Below, one piece after another: positions 12,301-24,113 of a DNA stretch of 64,000 nt. The stretch comes from Siphonodentalium dalli (taxonomy: Eukaryota > Mollusca > Scaphopoda > Gadilida > Siphonodentaliidae). The position numbers and the translations under genes are program-made. The notes below the pieces were generated by a model, which had not been told where the DNA came from, searched no databases, and saw only the letters and a program-made list of their open reading frames with translations. The first letter of the stretch is position 1; each line of letters starts with the position of its first letter. Location: the NCBI GenBank assembly GCA_032622095.1, contig CP136066.1:188390716-188454715 (forward strand). The letters are read 5' to 3'.

Positions 12301-12513
12301 TAATAAAATTATATTGACTGGGGTACACAACATGTACTTGAAACGTAAATGCCTCATCCTGTAGCTGAGTATCACAAGCACAAACACATATTTCATTTCT
12401 AATTAAGTTGATCATTAAATGTTACTATATGTTTGTCACTATATGTTTGTTATAATTGGTCATAATTCACATGTTGGATTCATACCATTAAATATTTGAT
12501 TTGATTTGATTTG
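9380..12513 (+). mobile_element. Non-LTR retrotransposon (LINE), 5'-truncated
   Basis: It contains the C-terminal part of an APE-type endonuclease, a reverse transcriptase and a C-terminal cysteine-histidine motif, in the order expected of jockey/CR1-type LINEs. The 3' end is not poly(A) but a short ATTTG pentamer run (12493-12513), as in many CR1/L2-like elements. The endonuclease begins in mid-domain, so the 5' end is truncated near 9380. This is the usual outcome of incomplete reverse transcription. No target-site duplication was identified by eye. The clade within the jockey/CR1 group is not certain. Confidence 0.9.
9389..12364 (+). pseudogene. LINE ORF2: endonuclease/reverse transcriptase, broken
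   Basis: One reading frame runs from 9389 to 12364, interrupted by TAA at 9962-9964 and TGA at 10043-10045. The first piece (191 codons) carries the C-terminal APE endonuclease blocks RILNGRTLGD (residues 43-52), DDY (68-70) and the SDH motif (94-96). The catalytic N-terminal half is missing. The second piece, counted from 10049, holds reverse transcriptase motif A with FVDLRQAFD (first Asp at residue 258), motif B with GVKQRSVLSP, catalytic YADD (356-359) and a C693-x2-C696-x8-H705-x4-C710 finger-like motif. In motif B the near-invariant Gly after Gln is Arg318. The stops, truncation and this change indicate an inactive copy. Its long remaining open frame (771 codons) suggests a fairly recent insertion. 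The product would have copied element RNA at a nicked chromosomal target. Confidence 0.9.
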
Positions 12514-13467
12514 GTAATCACTACACAGACGAGATTACAAGAGAGGACATTTGAAGCATACACCATTGTCCGAGAAGAGTGGGCAACGAAGACGAATAGT
12601 TTTATTGGTCAATAAAGACACCCTTTCATGCAGAACAATTACTCTTAAAATGTAACAGAAAGGAAATAAAGTGATAATTATGATTATGTTCATTAGTGTG
12701 AAATAATACATGAAAATTAGTCCGCATCCTGCCCTCTAAAACGTGTAGTACTATGAGTGTTAAGGAGGAGGTCAAGTGATCAGATAAAAGGTTTGTCTGT
12801 CAGAACCAAGACGCCCACGCCCGAGGAGAAAAGATCCAAGTACTACTATTTCCAAGTGGAAAAAAAAAGATGTAAAACTTCCAAGAGTATAACTAATTTA
12901 AAAACTTTTCTTTCCCCACAAAAAGCTGACAAATAATTGACAGGAGATTTTAAATAAAGCTAAATTTACCTTGGCAGGGAATCCGTCAGCACGCCGTGAT
13001 GCGAGCCGTTGTACACGTCACAATGGGTGTTCGTCTGGAGCAGACGTCAAGACATACTCCGCGCGCGCATATCTCGATAGAGTGGAAGTGACAGGATTCA
13101 GACAGAACAGTGTTTCTCCAAACACCCTCGTGGGGCACATCGGCTCCCGACCAGAGGGACCAAGGAGAATCGACGAGAATCGGCGATGGTAAGTATACGA
13201 GCTGACGACCTGACAGTGTTTCCCTTGTCATAAGCAATAGAATCGCGGTAACGATATATGTGGAGATAGGCTTAAAAATCGACGAATTGTGATTGACGTG
13301 GGGAAAGTAATACACGGCGAGTCGCGAGATTATATTCCTGGTATGTTTTCCGCAAATAGCACCGTCTCTGAGTCCCGGTCGCTGTTCTCTGTCTCATTGC
13401 GTTCTGGGCGGCGCATTTGACATAAGTGTTGGCTCACTCACTTTCAAAGAAAAGGTCACACAACATG
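12514..13467. other. No gene recognised; small GC-rich patch
   Basis: 12975-13200 is richer in CpG than its surroundings. It ends in a splice-donor-like ATG|GTAAGT (GT at 13189). A host exon here is possible but unsupported by any protein similarity. Confidence 0.35.
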
Positions 13468-13586
13468 AGTGAGAGAGAGAGAGAGAGAGAGGGAGGAAGA
13501 GAGAGAGAGAGAGAGAGAAAAAGAGAGAGGGAGAGAGAGAGAGAGAGAGAGTGTAAGTTTTTTGAAATTACATTTTTCTAAGATTA

Positions 13587-13625
<39 letters not shown>

Positions 13626-13664
13626 TAAGTTTTTTGAAATTACATTTTTCTAAGATTATTAAAA
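13468..13664 (+). repeat. GA microsatellite with 72 bp tandem duplication
   Basis: GA runs cover about 13468-13550 and 13592-13622. Each is followed by the same 42 bp segment starting GTGTAAGTTTTTTGAAATTA (13551-13592 and 13623-13664), giving a 72 bp direct duplication that includes the GA tract. The open frame of alternating Arg-Glu across it is an artefact of the repeat. Confidence 0.9.
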
Positions 13665-15529
13665 TATTCTAGTTTTTTAATCACTTTTGGCATTTATGCT
13701 CCGCGTCCGAATCTGAATGGTATCCTTCTCCGAAACTGACCGTTGCCCTTAGATGTCTCATACATTCGTTTGGTTAGGAGTAAATACCACATGTGACCAC
13801 TCGTGATCACACGGGGCACTGTCCTCCACAGAAACAACAAATAACTCTCATTAAATTACTTCCTGCAACATCTATTATCGATAATAATTCACCAGTAACT
13901 GAATACCAATGAATCAATCAAAGTTTGTTGCACGGTTGCACCAATACATGGTAAAGTGTACAGTAAAACGAAAATAAAACAGACTATAATAAATGATGTA
14001 CAAGTAACATAACTAACACAATATATCATACATGTTATGCTGTTATATAATGACGTTTTGTCTATCTAACCCGCATCAAACATGCATGGTTTCAAGGTAA
14101 ACTATCTTTGTCTATTTCTTGAACTGTAAAGTGAGTTCGTCCCTTGGTTGACATGCCCCTTCATTTTGTAGTCCACAGTCGACAGAGTGGGCTAGGGTAC
14201 GTAAAGTTTTTGAGTCGGTCTGTAGTTTCTCATAAAATACTACGGGCGATGAGCCTCAATAGATTTGGTCATCGATGCACCCACACCTAATATTTTATGT
14301 AAAATGTCTATGTATATTATGTGGATCACCCAATTCTTTTTTCAAACAAACATGCCTCCGGCATCCCTGAAAACCTCAGAATGCTGACAACGAATGAAAC
14401 ACGTGGTTGATTGCTGACTGTCATGAGACCTTATTCTAGCCCAGACATATCGTAACAAAAAAGTGTGTCACGAGGATGTGGCCTGGACCGTATTAAAAAA
14501 TCATGCATGTATAGCTGTCATTTTTTTTATTTTAGAAAGCATACGTTTATTGCGCTTACAATGGCGTGTCCGAACCCGAGTGTGTTGACCTATTAAATTA
14601 GAACAGATATGTCGCGCGAATAGGATTACACAGGGGGCTGTGGTCGAGTGGTCGCTTTGAACATAAGGACCTCGCCTGTCTGAAACAGACGCCGTGTCTT
14701 ATCATCTTGTATCCACTTCCTGCTGCGCGCGCCTGTCGCCATATTGTCCGTCTGACACACGCAATCTAGGTCCGGTTATTAAATCCCAATTATTGCACGC
14801 ATTTCAATCTAATGTGCATCTTGTGATCTCCAAACCGCGTCGGAGATTTCCCCGTTGCCGCATATGGAAAGTAGCGCAGATGTGAGTCACGTGTCTGCAT
14901 ACGTCATGGGGTTAGCTATCTTATAATTTCAGCAGTGGGAGACGGACTAATTTGAAGATGAATTGCAAACGTCCGTTGGCTGGATAATGCCTGGCGGCGA
15001 ATGGGCGCCTCGCTCTGTTTTGATATGTAAGTGTTGCCAAATAGTAAGAAGACACCATAATAATAGAAAACTGTCAATTCTTGGCTCTCTATCGCATAAG
15101 ATTAAAGAAAGTTCATAAATGCAGAATAATTGGCTGTTTATAGAAGAGGCGTCGGGTTTCGTCATATCGCTCCACAATTATAGCTATAATGGGTGTTATG
15201 TAACTCAAAAGAGTCTGTCCCACGAAGGCCCTCAGGCAATGCGTTTTCTTGTCCTGTAGGACTAAGATAGTCGCACATCGTTTTCTGTTTGATAACGTGC
15301 ATGTTTCTAGCGTCGATGTATAACTGATGTGATCCTCTTCCGCTTGAAATATGTGAAATATGAGACAATTTTGGAAATTTCATATATTATTATTATATAT
15401 TCTCACGAATGAAGTGATTGGGGTTCAGTTCACGGGCACTAAACATTCACCACCATGGATAAAAACAGGGTTCGACGTGAGTCACGTGACTAATTTCAAG
15501 GGACGAACACCCTCATCTTTATTTGATAT
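13665..15529. other. No gene recognised
   Basis: Mixed-composition unique DNA. A tRNA A-box-like stretch (TGGTCGAGTGG, near 14641) has no matching B box downstream. Open frames do not exceed 86 aa. Confidence 0.45.
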
Positions 15530-15784
15530 TTATAACTTCCATGACTGGAGCATCCTGAAACTTTGCGAAAATCCTGTGCCAAAGCATTCTCTTATATATA
15601 TGCGAGTCTCGCATATATAAGACAATGCATTGTCATAGCAAGATTTACCTTGCCCTTGTGAGCCAGTGCACGCTCTTATATATGCGAGAGGCTCCCTATG
15701 AGGGACTCGCATATATAAGTGAATGCACTGTCACATTATGGTTAATGCTGCACTAGCGCAGCTCCCGTCACGAAAAGGTTTAAA
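15530..15784. mobile_element. Hairpin MITE, family H, two hairpins
   Basis: Ends TAACTTCCATGACTGGAGC and CAGCTCCCGTCACGAAAAGG form an imperfect inverted repeat. The right border is a TTTAAA; the left TTAA has mutated. Hairpin one (15580-15626) has a shortened apex. Hairpin two (15668-15730) has the CTCCC...GGGAG type of apex. Outside the hairpins the sequence differs from families P and S. Confidence 0.8.
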
Positions 15785-16200
15785 AGAGGCAACAGTTTAT
15801 TTTCACGCGTGTTTCTGTCTCTTGGGTTGTAAGAAAACATGATTCTCGCTATATACTTATAAATTATATATTCTCGTCTCAAAATTTATCATATCAAAGT
15901 AATCGTGTCATATACTGGCTTGGGGTTGTGATCCCGGACACCACAAGGACAAATGAAATATATATTTCTGACAAACCTAAAACAAAAACGTTACACGTCA
16001 CCTATAATGATATGCTAATGCCTTATATACTAATGGTATTGTCAGTCTTATCCAACATGGCTCCATAACGGCTTCTGTTAAGTAGTGGACTGATATTTTC
16101 ATCATTCATAGAATGGCTAGAAATTCCTCTTATATATCAGCTAAAATCGCATTTTTCTATCAATTGACCTAAGAGAAAAGAATATCATGCATTTAGTAGC

Positions 16201-16582
16201 TTAAGTATGCACAATCCGAATTAACGCTCGCCAGTTACTATTTCCTTGGCTTCGGGGGTAAAAAAAAAATTTGATTCGAGTCGAGAAACACATCAAAGCT
16301 CAGAGTAATCAGATTTTGATTTTCGAAATCTATTATTTTTCACCCCCGATATTTTTTAGTGGCCCAGTAAAAAGTCGACGAGAAGACGGTCTCGGACCAA
16401 ATTGCGGATGAAGATTGAACAAAATTTTGATAAATAACAGGTTTTGGGCAATTTTATACTATAGTTAGCATTATTTTTTGGGCAATTAATCGATTCTGGT
16501 AATTGAAGCGGCATTTCAAATTTTTTTGTTTGTTGTTGGAATATGATGATATGGGGACATCGAATCGGATTGAGTACCTTAA
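16201..16582 (-). mobile_element. TTAA MITE, family R, copy 1
   Basis: Exactly flanked by TTAA (16201-16204 and 16579-16582). The right end is CGGATTGAGTACC, and the left end GTATGCACAATCCG is its diverged complement. Internal blocks TTGATTCGAGTCGAG, a poly(A) run next to GGCTTCGGGGGT and CAATTAATCGATTCTGGTAA recur in the copies at 16.9, 40.9 and 47.9 kb. No coding capacity. Confidence 0.85.
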
Positions 16583-16939
16583 ACATGAGCTCTGTCTTGG
16601 ATAGTCCTCTAAAATGCTCTATGATTACCAAAATGTTGCTGTCGTTGTCAAGCAGAATTTTATAGTACTTTCCAGGACGAAGCTACTAAATTGGGTATTT
16701 TTTCTCTCAAATAAATTTATATAAAAATGCAGTGTTACATTTTTCGCCATTTATGCCAAAATACGTGACTGAGAAAGTGTCCTTTCTGGAAGTTATACCT
16801 CACGCCCTTGGCCGCACCCGGCTCTCGGGGTAACATGAGACAAAGTTAGCTGAACGCGAACTGTCGCTGTCTACACTAAAGCTGCATAGCACCCATAATA
16901 TAGAATATGTTATTAATTTATTGCATTTTTTGGCAACCG

Positions 16940-17381
16940 AGGTACTCAATCCGATCAGACGGTCCCCATACCACCAAGATACAACAACAACAACAACAAC
17001 AACAACATTTCTTCAAAATACGCTTTATTTATCAGAATCGATTTATTGCAACAAAAAAATGCCAACAACAGTTGTCAACTATGGTATCCAATTTCCCAAA
17101 ACTTGTTATTTATCAACATTTTGTTCAACAAAATATGGCCGTATTATCACTAAAGTATCACGAGATTTGACCGTCATCCGCAATTTTGTCCTAGACCCTC
17201 CGTTTGACCACGTGTCTCTGGGCCACATATTATTACACATCTCGAGAAATAACAAACTTCAAAAATCGATATCTGATCACTCTGAGCTTTGATGCTGTTC
17301 TCGACTCGAATCAAATATTTTTACCCCCGAAGCCAAAGAAGTAATATTTTAGGAGCGTCTGATCGAATTGAGTGCCTTTAA
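16940..17381 (+). mobile_element. TTAA MITE, family R, copy 2
   Basis: The left end is AGGTACTCAATCCGATCAGA and the right end TCTGATCGAATTGAGTGCCT followed by TTAA (17378-17381). The left TTAA is not preserved. A CAA microsatellite (16981-17007) has expanded near the left end. It lies in opposite orientation to copy 1, 360 bp away. Confidence 0.8.
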
Positions 17382-17500
17382 ATCAGTTCAAACTAAAAAG
17401 AAACACAAATCTTCCAACTTGAAACCATGCTGGTCTGATGCGGGATGAGTAGAGTATACAAATCATAATGTCATCACAAATTATTTAGACTGTATATTAT

Positions 17501-17906
17501 CATATGTGACCCGCCATATCAAAGCCAGTCGTAAGTCGGGATTTTTTTTTACCCTGTGCCAATGCATTCTCTTATATATGCGAGTCGACCATAGGTCGCC
17601 TCGCACATATAAGAGAATGCATTGGCCTAACAATTTTTTACAATTTTAATAATGAGCAGACGACACTCTTCTATATGCTTCTATATATGTGTGGGGCTCC
17701 CTGCAGGGTAATGGATGTTTTTTATTTTATGTCCTAAAAATTGTAAGAAACATTTATTTTTAAAAAATGATAAAAAATTGTTAGGCCAATGCATTCTCTT
17801 ATATATGCGAGGCGACCTATGGTCGACTCGCATATATAAGAGAATGCATTGGCACAGGATAAAAAAAATCCCGACTTACGACTGGATTTGATATGGCGGG
17901 TCACAT
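17501..17906. mobile_element. Hairpin MITE, family S, copy 1
   Basis: Long inverted ends begin TGACCCGCCATATCAAA (17507) and finish TTTGATATGGCGGGTCA (17900). They continue through GTCGTAAGTCGGGATT. CATATG stands directly on both sides (17501-17506 and 17901-17906), consistent with a 6 bp target duplication. Two hairpins of the common type lie inside at 17557-17624 and 17787-17852 in opposite orientation. A third, damaged arm with a GGGGCTCCCTGCAGGG apex lies near 17690. No transposase. Confidence 0.85.
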
Positions 17907-18184
17907 ATGTTGTCATTTACCTCCATACACCATTGTTGTCACTTCTTCAATTTGTTTCATGTAATCTTTCTTCTTTCTTGTTTTCTGTGTTAATGCACAT
18001 TTGATCATACATGGTGGTAGGTACAATTAAATTGATTGATTAATAAAGTATATTATATTATATTGTTGGAATATTGGACATATGACGCTCCAAATGTTCT
18101 CTTGTCGAAGCATTGGATTTGTTATATAAGAGCTTCGGCGTTGAATCTGTCGGCAACAATCACTAAGTACCTCTATACTCGCCT

Positions 18185-18584
18185 TTAACCCTTTACCCAA
18201 CAGAACGGCCCTGTGCCAATGCATTCTCTTATATATGCGAGTCGACCATAGGTCGCCTCGCATAAATAAGAGAATGCATTGGCTTAACACATTAAAAATT
18301 ATAAAAATGTTAAAGAATGTAAGAAAAATGGTAAAAAGTGTTAAAAAAAGATTTTTTTTAGGCCAATGCATTCTCTTATATATGCGAGGCGACCTATGGT
18401 CGACTCGCATATATAAGAGAATGCATTGGCACAGGGCATAACTGTAACCATCACAATGTGGTCAATGAGCCGGTTCCAATGATATCCATATTTGTAAGGT
18501 TTTTATTGAGACAGACCCAAGATAATTTAGGCTGTTGCAGCTTTATTTGGCCGTTTTTGGCCGGTTTGTTGGATAAAGGGTTAA
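18185..18584. mobile_element. Hairpin MITE, family P, complete copy 1
   Basis: TTAA (18185-18188 and 18581-18584) flanks an element of 392 bp. The left end is CCCTTTACCCAACAGAA and the right end TTTGTTGGATAAAGGG, with one mismatch to the other copies. Hairpins at 18214-18283 and 18362-18429 lie in opposite orientation. TTAA targets and CCC-starting ends are typical of piggyBac transposons, so this may be a piggyBac-dependent MITE. That assignment is inference. Confidence 0.9.
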
Positions 18585-19202
18585 TACCTTGATTCAAACA
18601 GCCATATAATAATATGAGGCGAACCCAGAAAAAAGACAACTTTTGTCAATCCGTAGATAATTTGAGACCACAGATGTGTGGGTTGTAACCCGTCAAAGTA
18701 TGTAATTTGTTCTACACATTTTATAACACGGATCATATCAAACGATGGATTTAATTAAAACAAACAACAAGACCTTTGTTTCTTTTGGCATAAATGAAAA
18801 AAACCATTAAGGGCTTTACAGATCGGTCTAACATAACAAAAACTGGGTATATTCGCTGAGATTGTGCGTCCAAGAGACGGCAGTAGAAAGCAGATATGCT
18901 ATTCTCCACAGCGGGGCAGTTGTAAACTAAAGGGGCAGTTGTAAACTAAAGGGGCAGTTGCTTCGGACTGGGATTCACACTGTATAAGTTATTACGTTTT
19001 TTAACATCCGTTGAATTCAATTGCCCCAACATCCAGTATCAATACTATTATATTGCTTTTATTATCAATGTTATAAATGTAACTGTCACATGTATTGTAA
19101 CATATAGTCTGTCTCAATATAGTAGATGATCAAAATTAGAATTAATAAACATTATTAAAGCAAAACAAAAAGATATTACGTTTGTTCAAGTATATCAATA
19201 TC
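18585..19202. other. No gene recognised; short 19 bp tandem
   Basis: GGGGCAGTTGTAAACTAAA is repeated two and a half times at 18913-18961. The remainder is AT-rich unique sequence. Confidence 0.6.
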
Positions 19203-19482
19203 TTACGGATGGTAGCCGGGTAATGTCGCAAGAGCTATACTCGTCCTTGACCTCGATAAATGGTATACTCGTAGGTCGCGCATCTATAATCTCAAATCGA
19301 CTTCATTCCACCCGCATGTGCAATTTGACTTATATATCAAGATGTTCCACCCATGCACTTTGGTATTCTAGAAACCACCCGAAAAAGACCCGTTAATTAG
19401 TTGAATATAACGTGACTGCAAATTATTATGAGGTGAAGGTCGAGTATAGCTCTTGCGATATTACCACTCTACCCTTACGGAT
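19203..19482. mobile_element. MITE with 8 bp target duplication TTACGGAT
   Basis: TTACGGAT occurs exactly at 19203-19210 and 19475-19482 around a 264 bp element. Its ends are inverted: TCGCAAGAGCTATACTCG near the left end and CGAGTATAGCTCTTGCGA near the right, with a diverged outer 12-15 bp. The 8 bp duplication fits hAT-like (or another 8 bp class) elements. The terminal bases do not show the usual hAT CAG start. Confidence 0.85.
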
Positions 19483-20685
19483 ATGCATGTTTTTAAAACA
19501 TCGGTCACTTAGTGATGGCGATTACAATGATATTGGTCTCACCATCTGGAAGTTGTCGATTCGTGCAATTCACAGCAACGTGGCTATGTGATCTCTATTG
19601 GAGAGGGGGGGGGGTGAGGGGGGGTGATCACATTATAATTTCCAACTGCAACCACGTCCATTGAAGCAGACCGAAATGAGATGAGAAATTATATTTGCAC
19701 CCCACCCCGTTGAGTTGAAGTTTCTAAGTTGTACCCAAATCTCTCCAACTGTTGGAAATTCCCATTTAAACTAGCGCCCCCTATTGTTGAAAATTACCAA
19801 TCAGTCGAAAATATTTAATTTTGAAACTATCAGAACAAATTCAACATACTTTTGCTATAAAGTTGTGGCAGGCATGAAATATCCAACTGCTGAAAACTTT
19901 GGCCAAAGTTGGGGGTGAGACACCCCATCCACACCCCGTATCCGCGTCCCTGGCGATACAGGTATGTCTTCGATGCTGATGAATAAGGATTGAATTTCTC
20001 ATCAGAGCTCGATATTGAATTTCGAGAGCACTTACTTTAATTGTCTTTATCGTTTCAAACAATGGCAAACACACGCACTCCGAAAGCATCGTCTGCTTCA
20101 CGGGGTCATAGGTCGCGGTTCGAGTAGTTGGTGGATTGTCAAGTAAACCTGTTGAGATTCAGACAGTCACTTGACAGTAAAAACACGGAAAAGCTTTTGT
20201 ATGGATTTCATCCGCCTGTCAGCGGAGTAATCTAAATCGTGACAGGTGACATGGTCCAACTCTTACCGGATTACTTCCGCAATTTATTATCACCGGAACT
20301 ATTTACTTCTCGAGATGAAATAGGCATGGTCTTATCTGTTTTGTCAATACAGCAGTTTTGTCTTCGCTAAATACCGAACACGAAGTTCTGGTTTTCTCCC
20401 GGAAGTCAAGACAATGCGCAGTTGTTTTAAATTATAGAACAGGAAACGACATTACTCTACCTGTCGTCTGGACCAGAAGAATTTCCGTTATAAATAGCAT
20501 TTGAAGAGTACATACAGCAACAGGACCTTGCCGTATTTCTTAGGAAATAATTCCGAAGGAAATGGCATTGTAATGTCTCAGAGCATGAACGAGGGTCATA
20601 CAAAGTCATTCAGGTCGCCATCTTGGCATGATCTTGCACACCTGCGTTATGTGTGGTTATTATTCACCAATAAAATATCACAATC
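19483..20685. other. No gene recognised; poly-G tract
   Basis: A G-rich run occupies about 19600-19626. Segment 19785-19860 (GAACAAATTCAAC and flanks) resembles 53580-53660, so a fragment of an uncharacterised dispersed repeat lies here. No gene was recognised. Confidence 0.5.
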
Positions 20686-20975
20686 ATGATGATGAGGATG
20701 ATGATGATGATGGTGATGGTAACAACAATTATGACGGGTGACGATGAAGATGATGATATTGATGATGATAAACGAGGATGGGGATCGCGGCGATGACGAC
20801 GACGATGGTTATGATGATGAAGATGGTGATGATATGCCTACTAATGATGACGGTGATGATGTCAACGAAGATGATTATGGTGAGGATGATGATGGTTATA
20901 ATAATGATGATATGATGAAGAAGAAGAATATAATGATGGTGATTGTGATGACAATGACGTAGACGATGTCGACGA
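20686..20975 (+). repeat. Imperfect GAT/ATG trinucleotide repeat
   Basis: Nearly 300 bp of GATGAT-type triplets with interruptions. A 74 aa Asp/Met-rich frame across it reflects the repeat and is not taken as a gene. Confidence 0.9.
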
Positions 20976-21199
20976 GGACAAATAAGTCACAAATTGACGA
21001 TGACTATGTTGAAATAGTGCATGCATCTGTTTCTTCTTTATCTCTTATTTCACGTTAATTCATGATTCAGTTAGAAAAACATTCATTCATTCATTGATAC
21101 ACTAAAATGTTGAATGAACAGAACTTCCCATAGTTGAAATTGGTAATTTGTTTTTGCTTGCTCGAAGATGGAGGAACCGTTGTAAATTTAACGCTGTGT

Positions 21200-21790
21200 G
21201 GGCACCACTCCCTCCATGAACGCAGAAGCTCAAGTCACGAGGTAGACCATGCCATGAATCTCTACTATGGCTATCGCCCGTAGAGGTCATATTCCACAAG
21301 TACAAACACTGGGAACTTTTTTTAATTTTGACAGGGAAACTTACAAAATAAAAATAATAAGACAGGGAATATATTTCTTTGTTTTTATCTGTTTCTTAAT
21401 AACGTACTTCACTGTAGATGAAGGTCCCAACTCGAAATTTCACGATTTAAGTGACTCTGTGTGCGATTATGATTTGCGTTTCTAACAATTGTGGAATTTT
21501 TCCTGGGTAATTAATTGAATGTTTATTGCGATATCGGCTCTCAAAAGTCACAGAATAGCATCCAATTCCGAGTTGGGACCATCACATATAGTGAAGTTTA
21601 CTATTAAGGAACATATAATCATTAAGAAATATATTCCCCGTGTTATTGTTTCGACTTTATAAGGTTCCCTGTCAAAACTTCAAAAAGTTCCAAGGTTTTG
21701 TACAGTTGGAATATGATCTCTACGGGCGTTAGCCACAATACAGATTCGTGGCATGATCTAGTCACGATGCTGCTTCGTTTCTTGATTCTC
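21200..21790. mobile_element. Foldback element, about 0.5 kb
   Basis: The left arm carries CATGCCATGAATCT, GGCTATCGCCCGTAGAGGTC, TCATATTCCA and TTTTGACAGGGAA. These recur in reverse complement at 21640-21765. The symmetry centre is near 21505. Arms of roughly 200 bp diverge toward the centre. A fragment of the same sequence (TTCCCTGTCA, ATGATCTCTGCGGGCG) lies at 52590-52655. No clear target duplication and no coding region. Confidence 0.75.
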
Positions 21791-22723
21791 ATGGTCTGAC
21801 CTCCCAGACCTCACATGACATTCCAGACTTAACCTCGACGCGTGCTCCTTTTCACCTGTTCACCATATCGCCAGGCAGAAGGAACGCATTACTCTTGTTC
21901 CCTACACGATCGTATGCTCCCGCCAGGGGGCCTATTATGGACCTTAATTGTTGTGAAAGTAAAAAAATATGAAAGCAAGGTCTAGTTATCTTAAGTAGTC
22001 ACGCTCCATGAACATGATTGATAAACTTTGGAATGGCAATAGACAGAAGAAAGCGTGTATTGGTTAGCCCACCTGTTCTACCAACACGGCTCATTAAAGA
22101 CATAAGTATTAAATTCAATATATGGGTAATTAGACCCGGTTCCGATTCCCGCCAAGACACCAGGGAGTGCCTTTTATTCGTCGCCACAGAAAGCAAGGCA
22201 TCGACTACTCCGACGTATTTCGTTTTCGTTCAGCGTAAAAATACCACTTTGTTATCGCATAAATGAATGTTCATGATATTATACTCACGCGCTGGCCTCT
22301 TTCAATATTCTATGAGGTCTTGGTTGGTAGTGTCACACATTGAACGACATGCAGTTTCGCTGTTCTTATGGTATTTAGATTCATATTCTATAACAACGCT
22401 CGTCTCGGGCAAGAACCATGTAGAAAATAATCTCCAAGTCGGGTATCTGAACCATATGCCAATTTCGGAGTTTCGAAACACCTGAAAATCACTTAATCGA
22501 GTATGAATATGCCATTTAAATTATCACCTTATTGTATTACTTTGGTTTTGGCTTTTGTCAGCCTATCCCAACTGTGCTAATTAGCATATTTTAGTTTTTG
22601 TAAGCACAGGTGAAATAGTGAAATAGCATTGGAGTATATAGTGTGCGACTATAGATCTATATTCTAACACACAGAAACATGTGTATTGTACCATCTGTTG
22701 TGGACAGAATCTTCCCGGGAGCG

Positions 22724-22726
<3 letters not shown>
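21791..22726. other. No gene recognised
   Basis: Unique-looking sequence with open frames up to 82 aa on both strands that overlap one another. No similarity to known proteins was recognised. Confidence 0.45.
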
Positions 22727-22771
<45 letters not shown>

Positions 22772-22772
22772 T

Positions 22773-22813
<41 letters not shown>

Positions 22814-22816
22814 GAG
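22727..22816 (+). repeat. GA microsatellite
   Basis: An almost pure GA dinucleotide run with a few GATA interruptions. Confidence 0.97.
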
Positions 22817-24113
22817 GCTTTCCGTGGCCATATATGTGTGTTAATTTTAGAAGATTACAATAATAATCTCTTTCCTCTTTTATGTGTCACTTTAAGAGAA
22901 CATAAATCAAAAACTGTGGTACCAAAGTTTAAAGTGATGAAACAGGAAAATACGTTTTCGACTCGAAAACCACCAATTTTCGAAAAATTTCAGTCTGAAC
23001 TATAAAAGCCCTTCCAAAAATCGAAATATTTGGGAGGCAAGATAGATATATAGCTAGATATGTGGTTTATTATGAACTTGAATGCATGGATTGTTTTTAT
23101 TACATTTCCCCCAATCGTTTGATCCGCCTTCGTGCCTTCGTGTGAAACGCTCACCCGAAACATATCAAGCACTGATATATATTTATGGTTCCACCTTGAT
23201 TCGAGCATGCTAGCCCAAATACAACAGCTTCCTCAATAATATTCTTTTATTCACTATATGTATGCGGCCACAGTGAATCTTTGGATAAGAGCCGTTTTCG
23301 GTGAAAAATGTAGCCGGAACTGGACAACAATGCCAGGAAGAAGAACTATAGTTGACATTTGGTGTGAATAAGATTAACAGCTTACGTGCCAAAGGTGCTA
23401 CATTTTCAGCACGAACCAGACAAGCATTCATCACAATATACCACGCATATATGAAGTTTTTTTCCCTCAGACCTGGACAGCCAAAGACTTGATTATGACT
23501 GGACGGAAACGCTGACGTAGAATCAAAGCATTATTGACCTTACAACTGACTAGCAAAGCTGACAATCGCGTGACGAACCGATCATTTATTAGTTTGAGAT
23601 AATAAGATTCTTTTTTGTTTCAGTAATAAGGGAAATCGTGCCGGCTTTAACAAAAGATTTCATGTGATTCGGATTAAGGTGGAATTATTTTATGAAAATC
23701 ACCAACCCGCACTTTGTGGTTGTCCATCAAAGCTCTATTTTCAAGCTTTTACTTAATTAGTCCTGCTGTGGTTTACTCGACCATTTCTTGTCGTGCTCGA
23801 GATTGGTACCATAAATAATTTTCCAATCATGTCACGGAAATGTCACGTAAAGATGAAGTTTGAGCACCGACATTTTGTTTCTTACAGAAAAGGAAATCAC
23901 ACCTTTGAACGTATCATTTCCGTTCCATCTCCCGACTTCAAATTAAACACAGTAATCCGATGCTTTTAATACGCCATATTTGTAAAAGTAGGTATGTATA
24001 CGTACAGGAATACACACGTACTACATGTATGTGCCTGGGAAAAACTCATTGAAGTGGTAGAGCTTAATTTAAGACTATCGCATCAGAAAGAAATAAAAGG
24101 CCGTCCGGCCACA
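22817..24113. other. No gene recognised
   Basis: AT-rich sequence without recognised genes or shared repeats. Open frames do not exceed 74 aa. Confidence 0.45.

Noticed and set aside
12975-13190. Possible exon with donor GTAAGT at 13189
   Set aside because: The frame (73 aa) has no recognisable similarity, the acceptor is weak, and an equally long frame exists on the other strand.
13469-13672. Arg-Glu repeat frame
   Set aside because: Produced by the GA microsatellite and its 72 bp duplication.
14636-14710. tRNA-like A box TGGTCGAGTGG
   Set aside because: No acceptor stem pairing, no B box GGTTCGANTCC and no tRNA arms could be drawn.
20738-20962. Asp/Met-rich 74 aa frame
   Set aside because: Produced by the GAT trinucleotide repeat.
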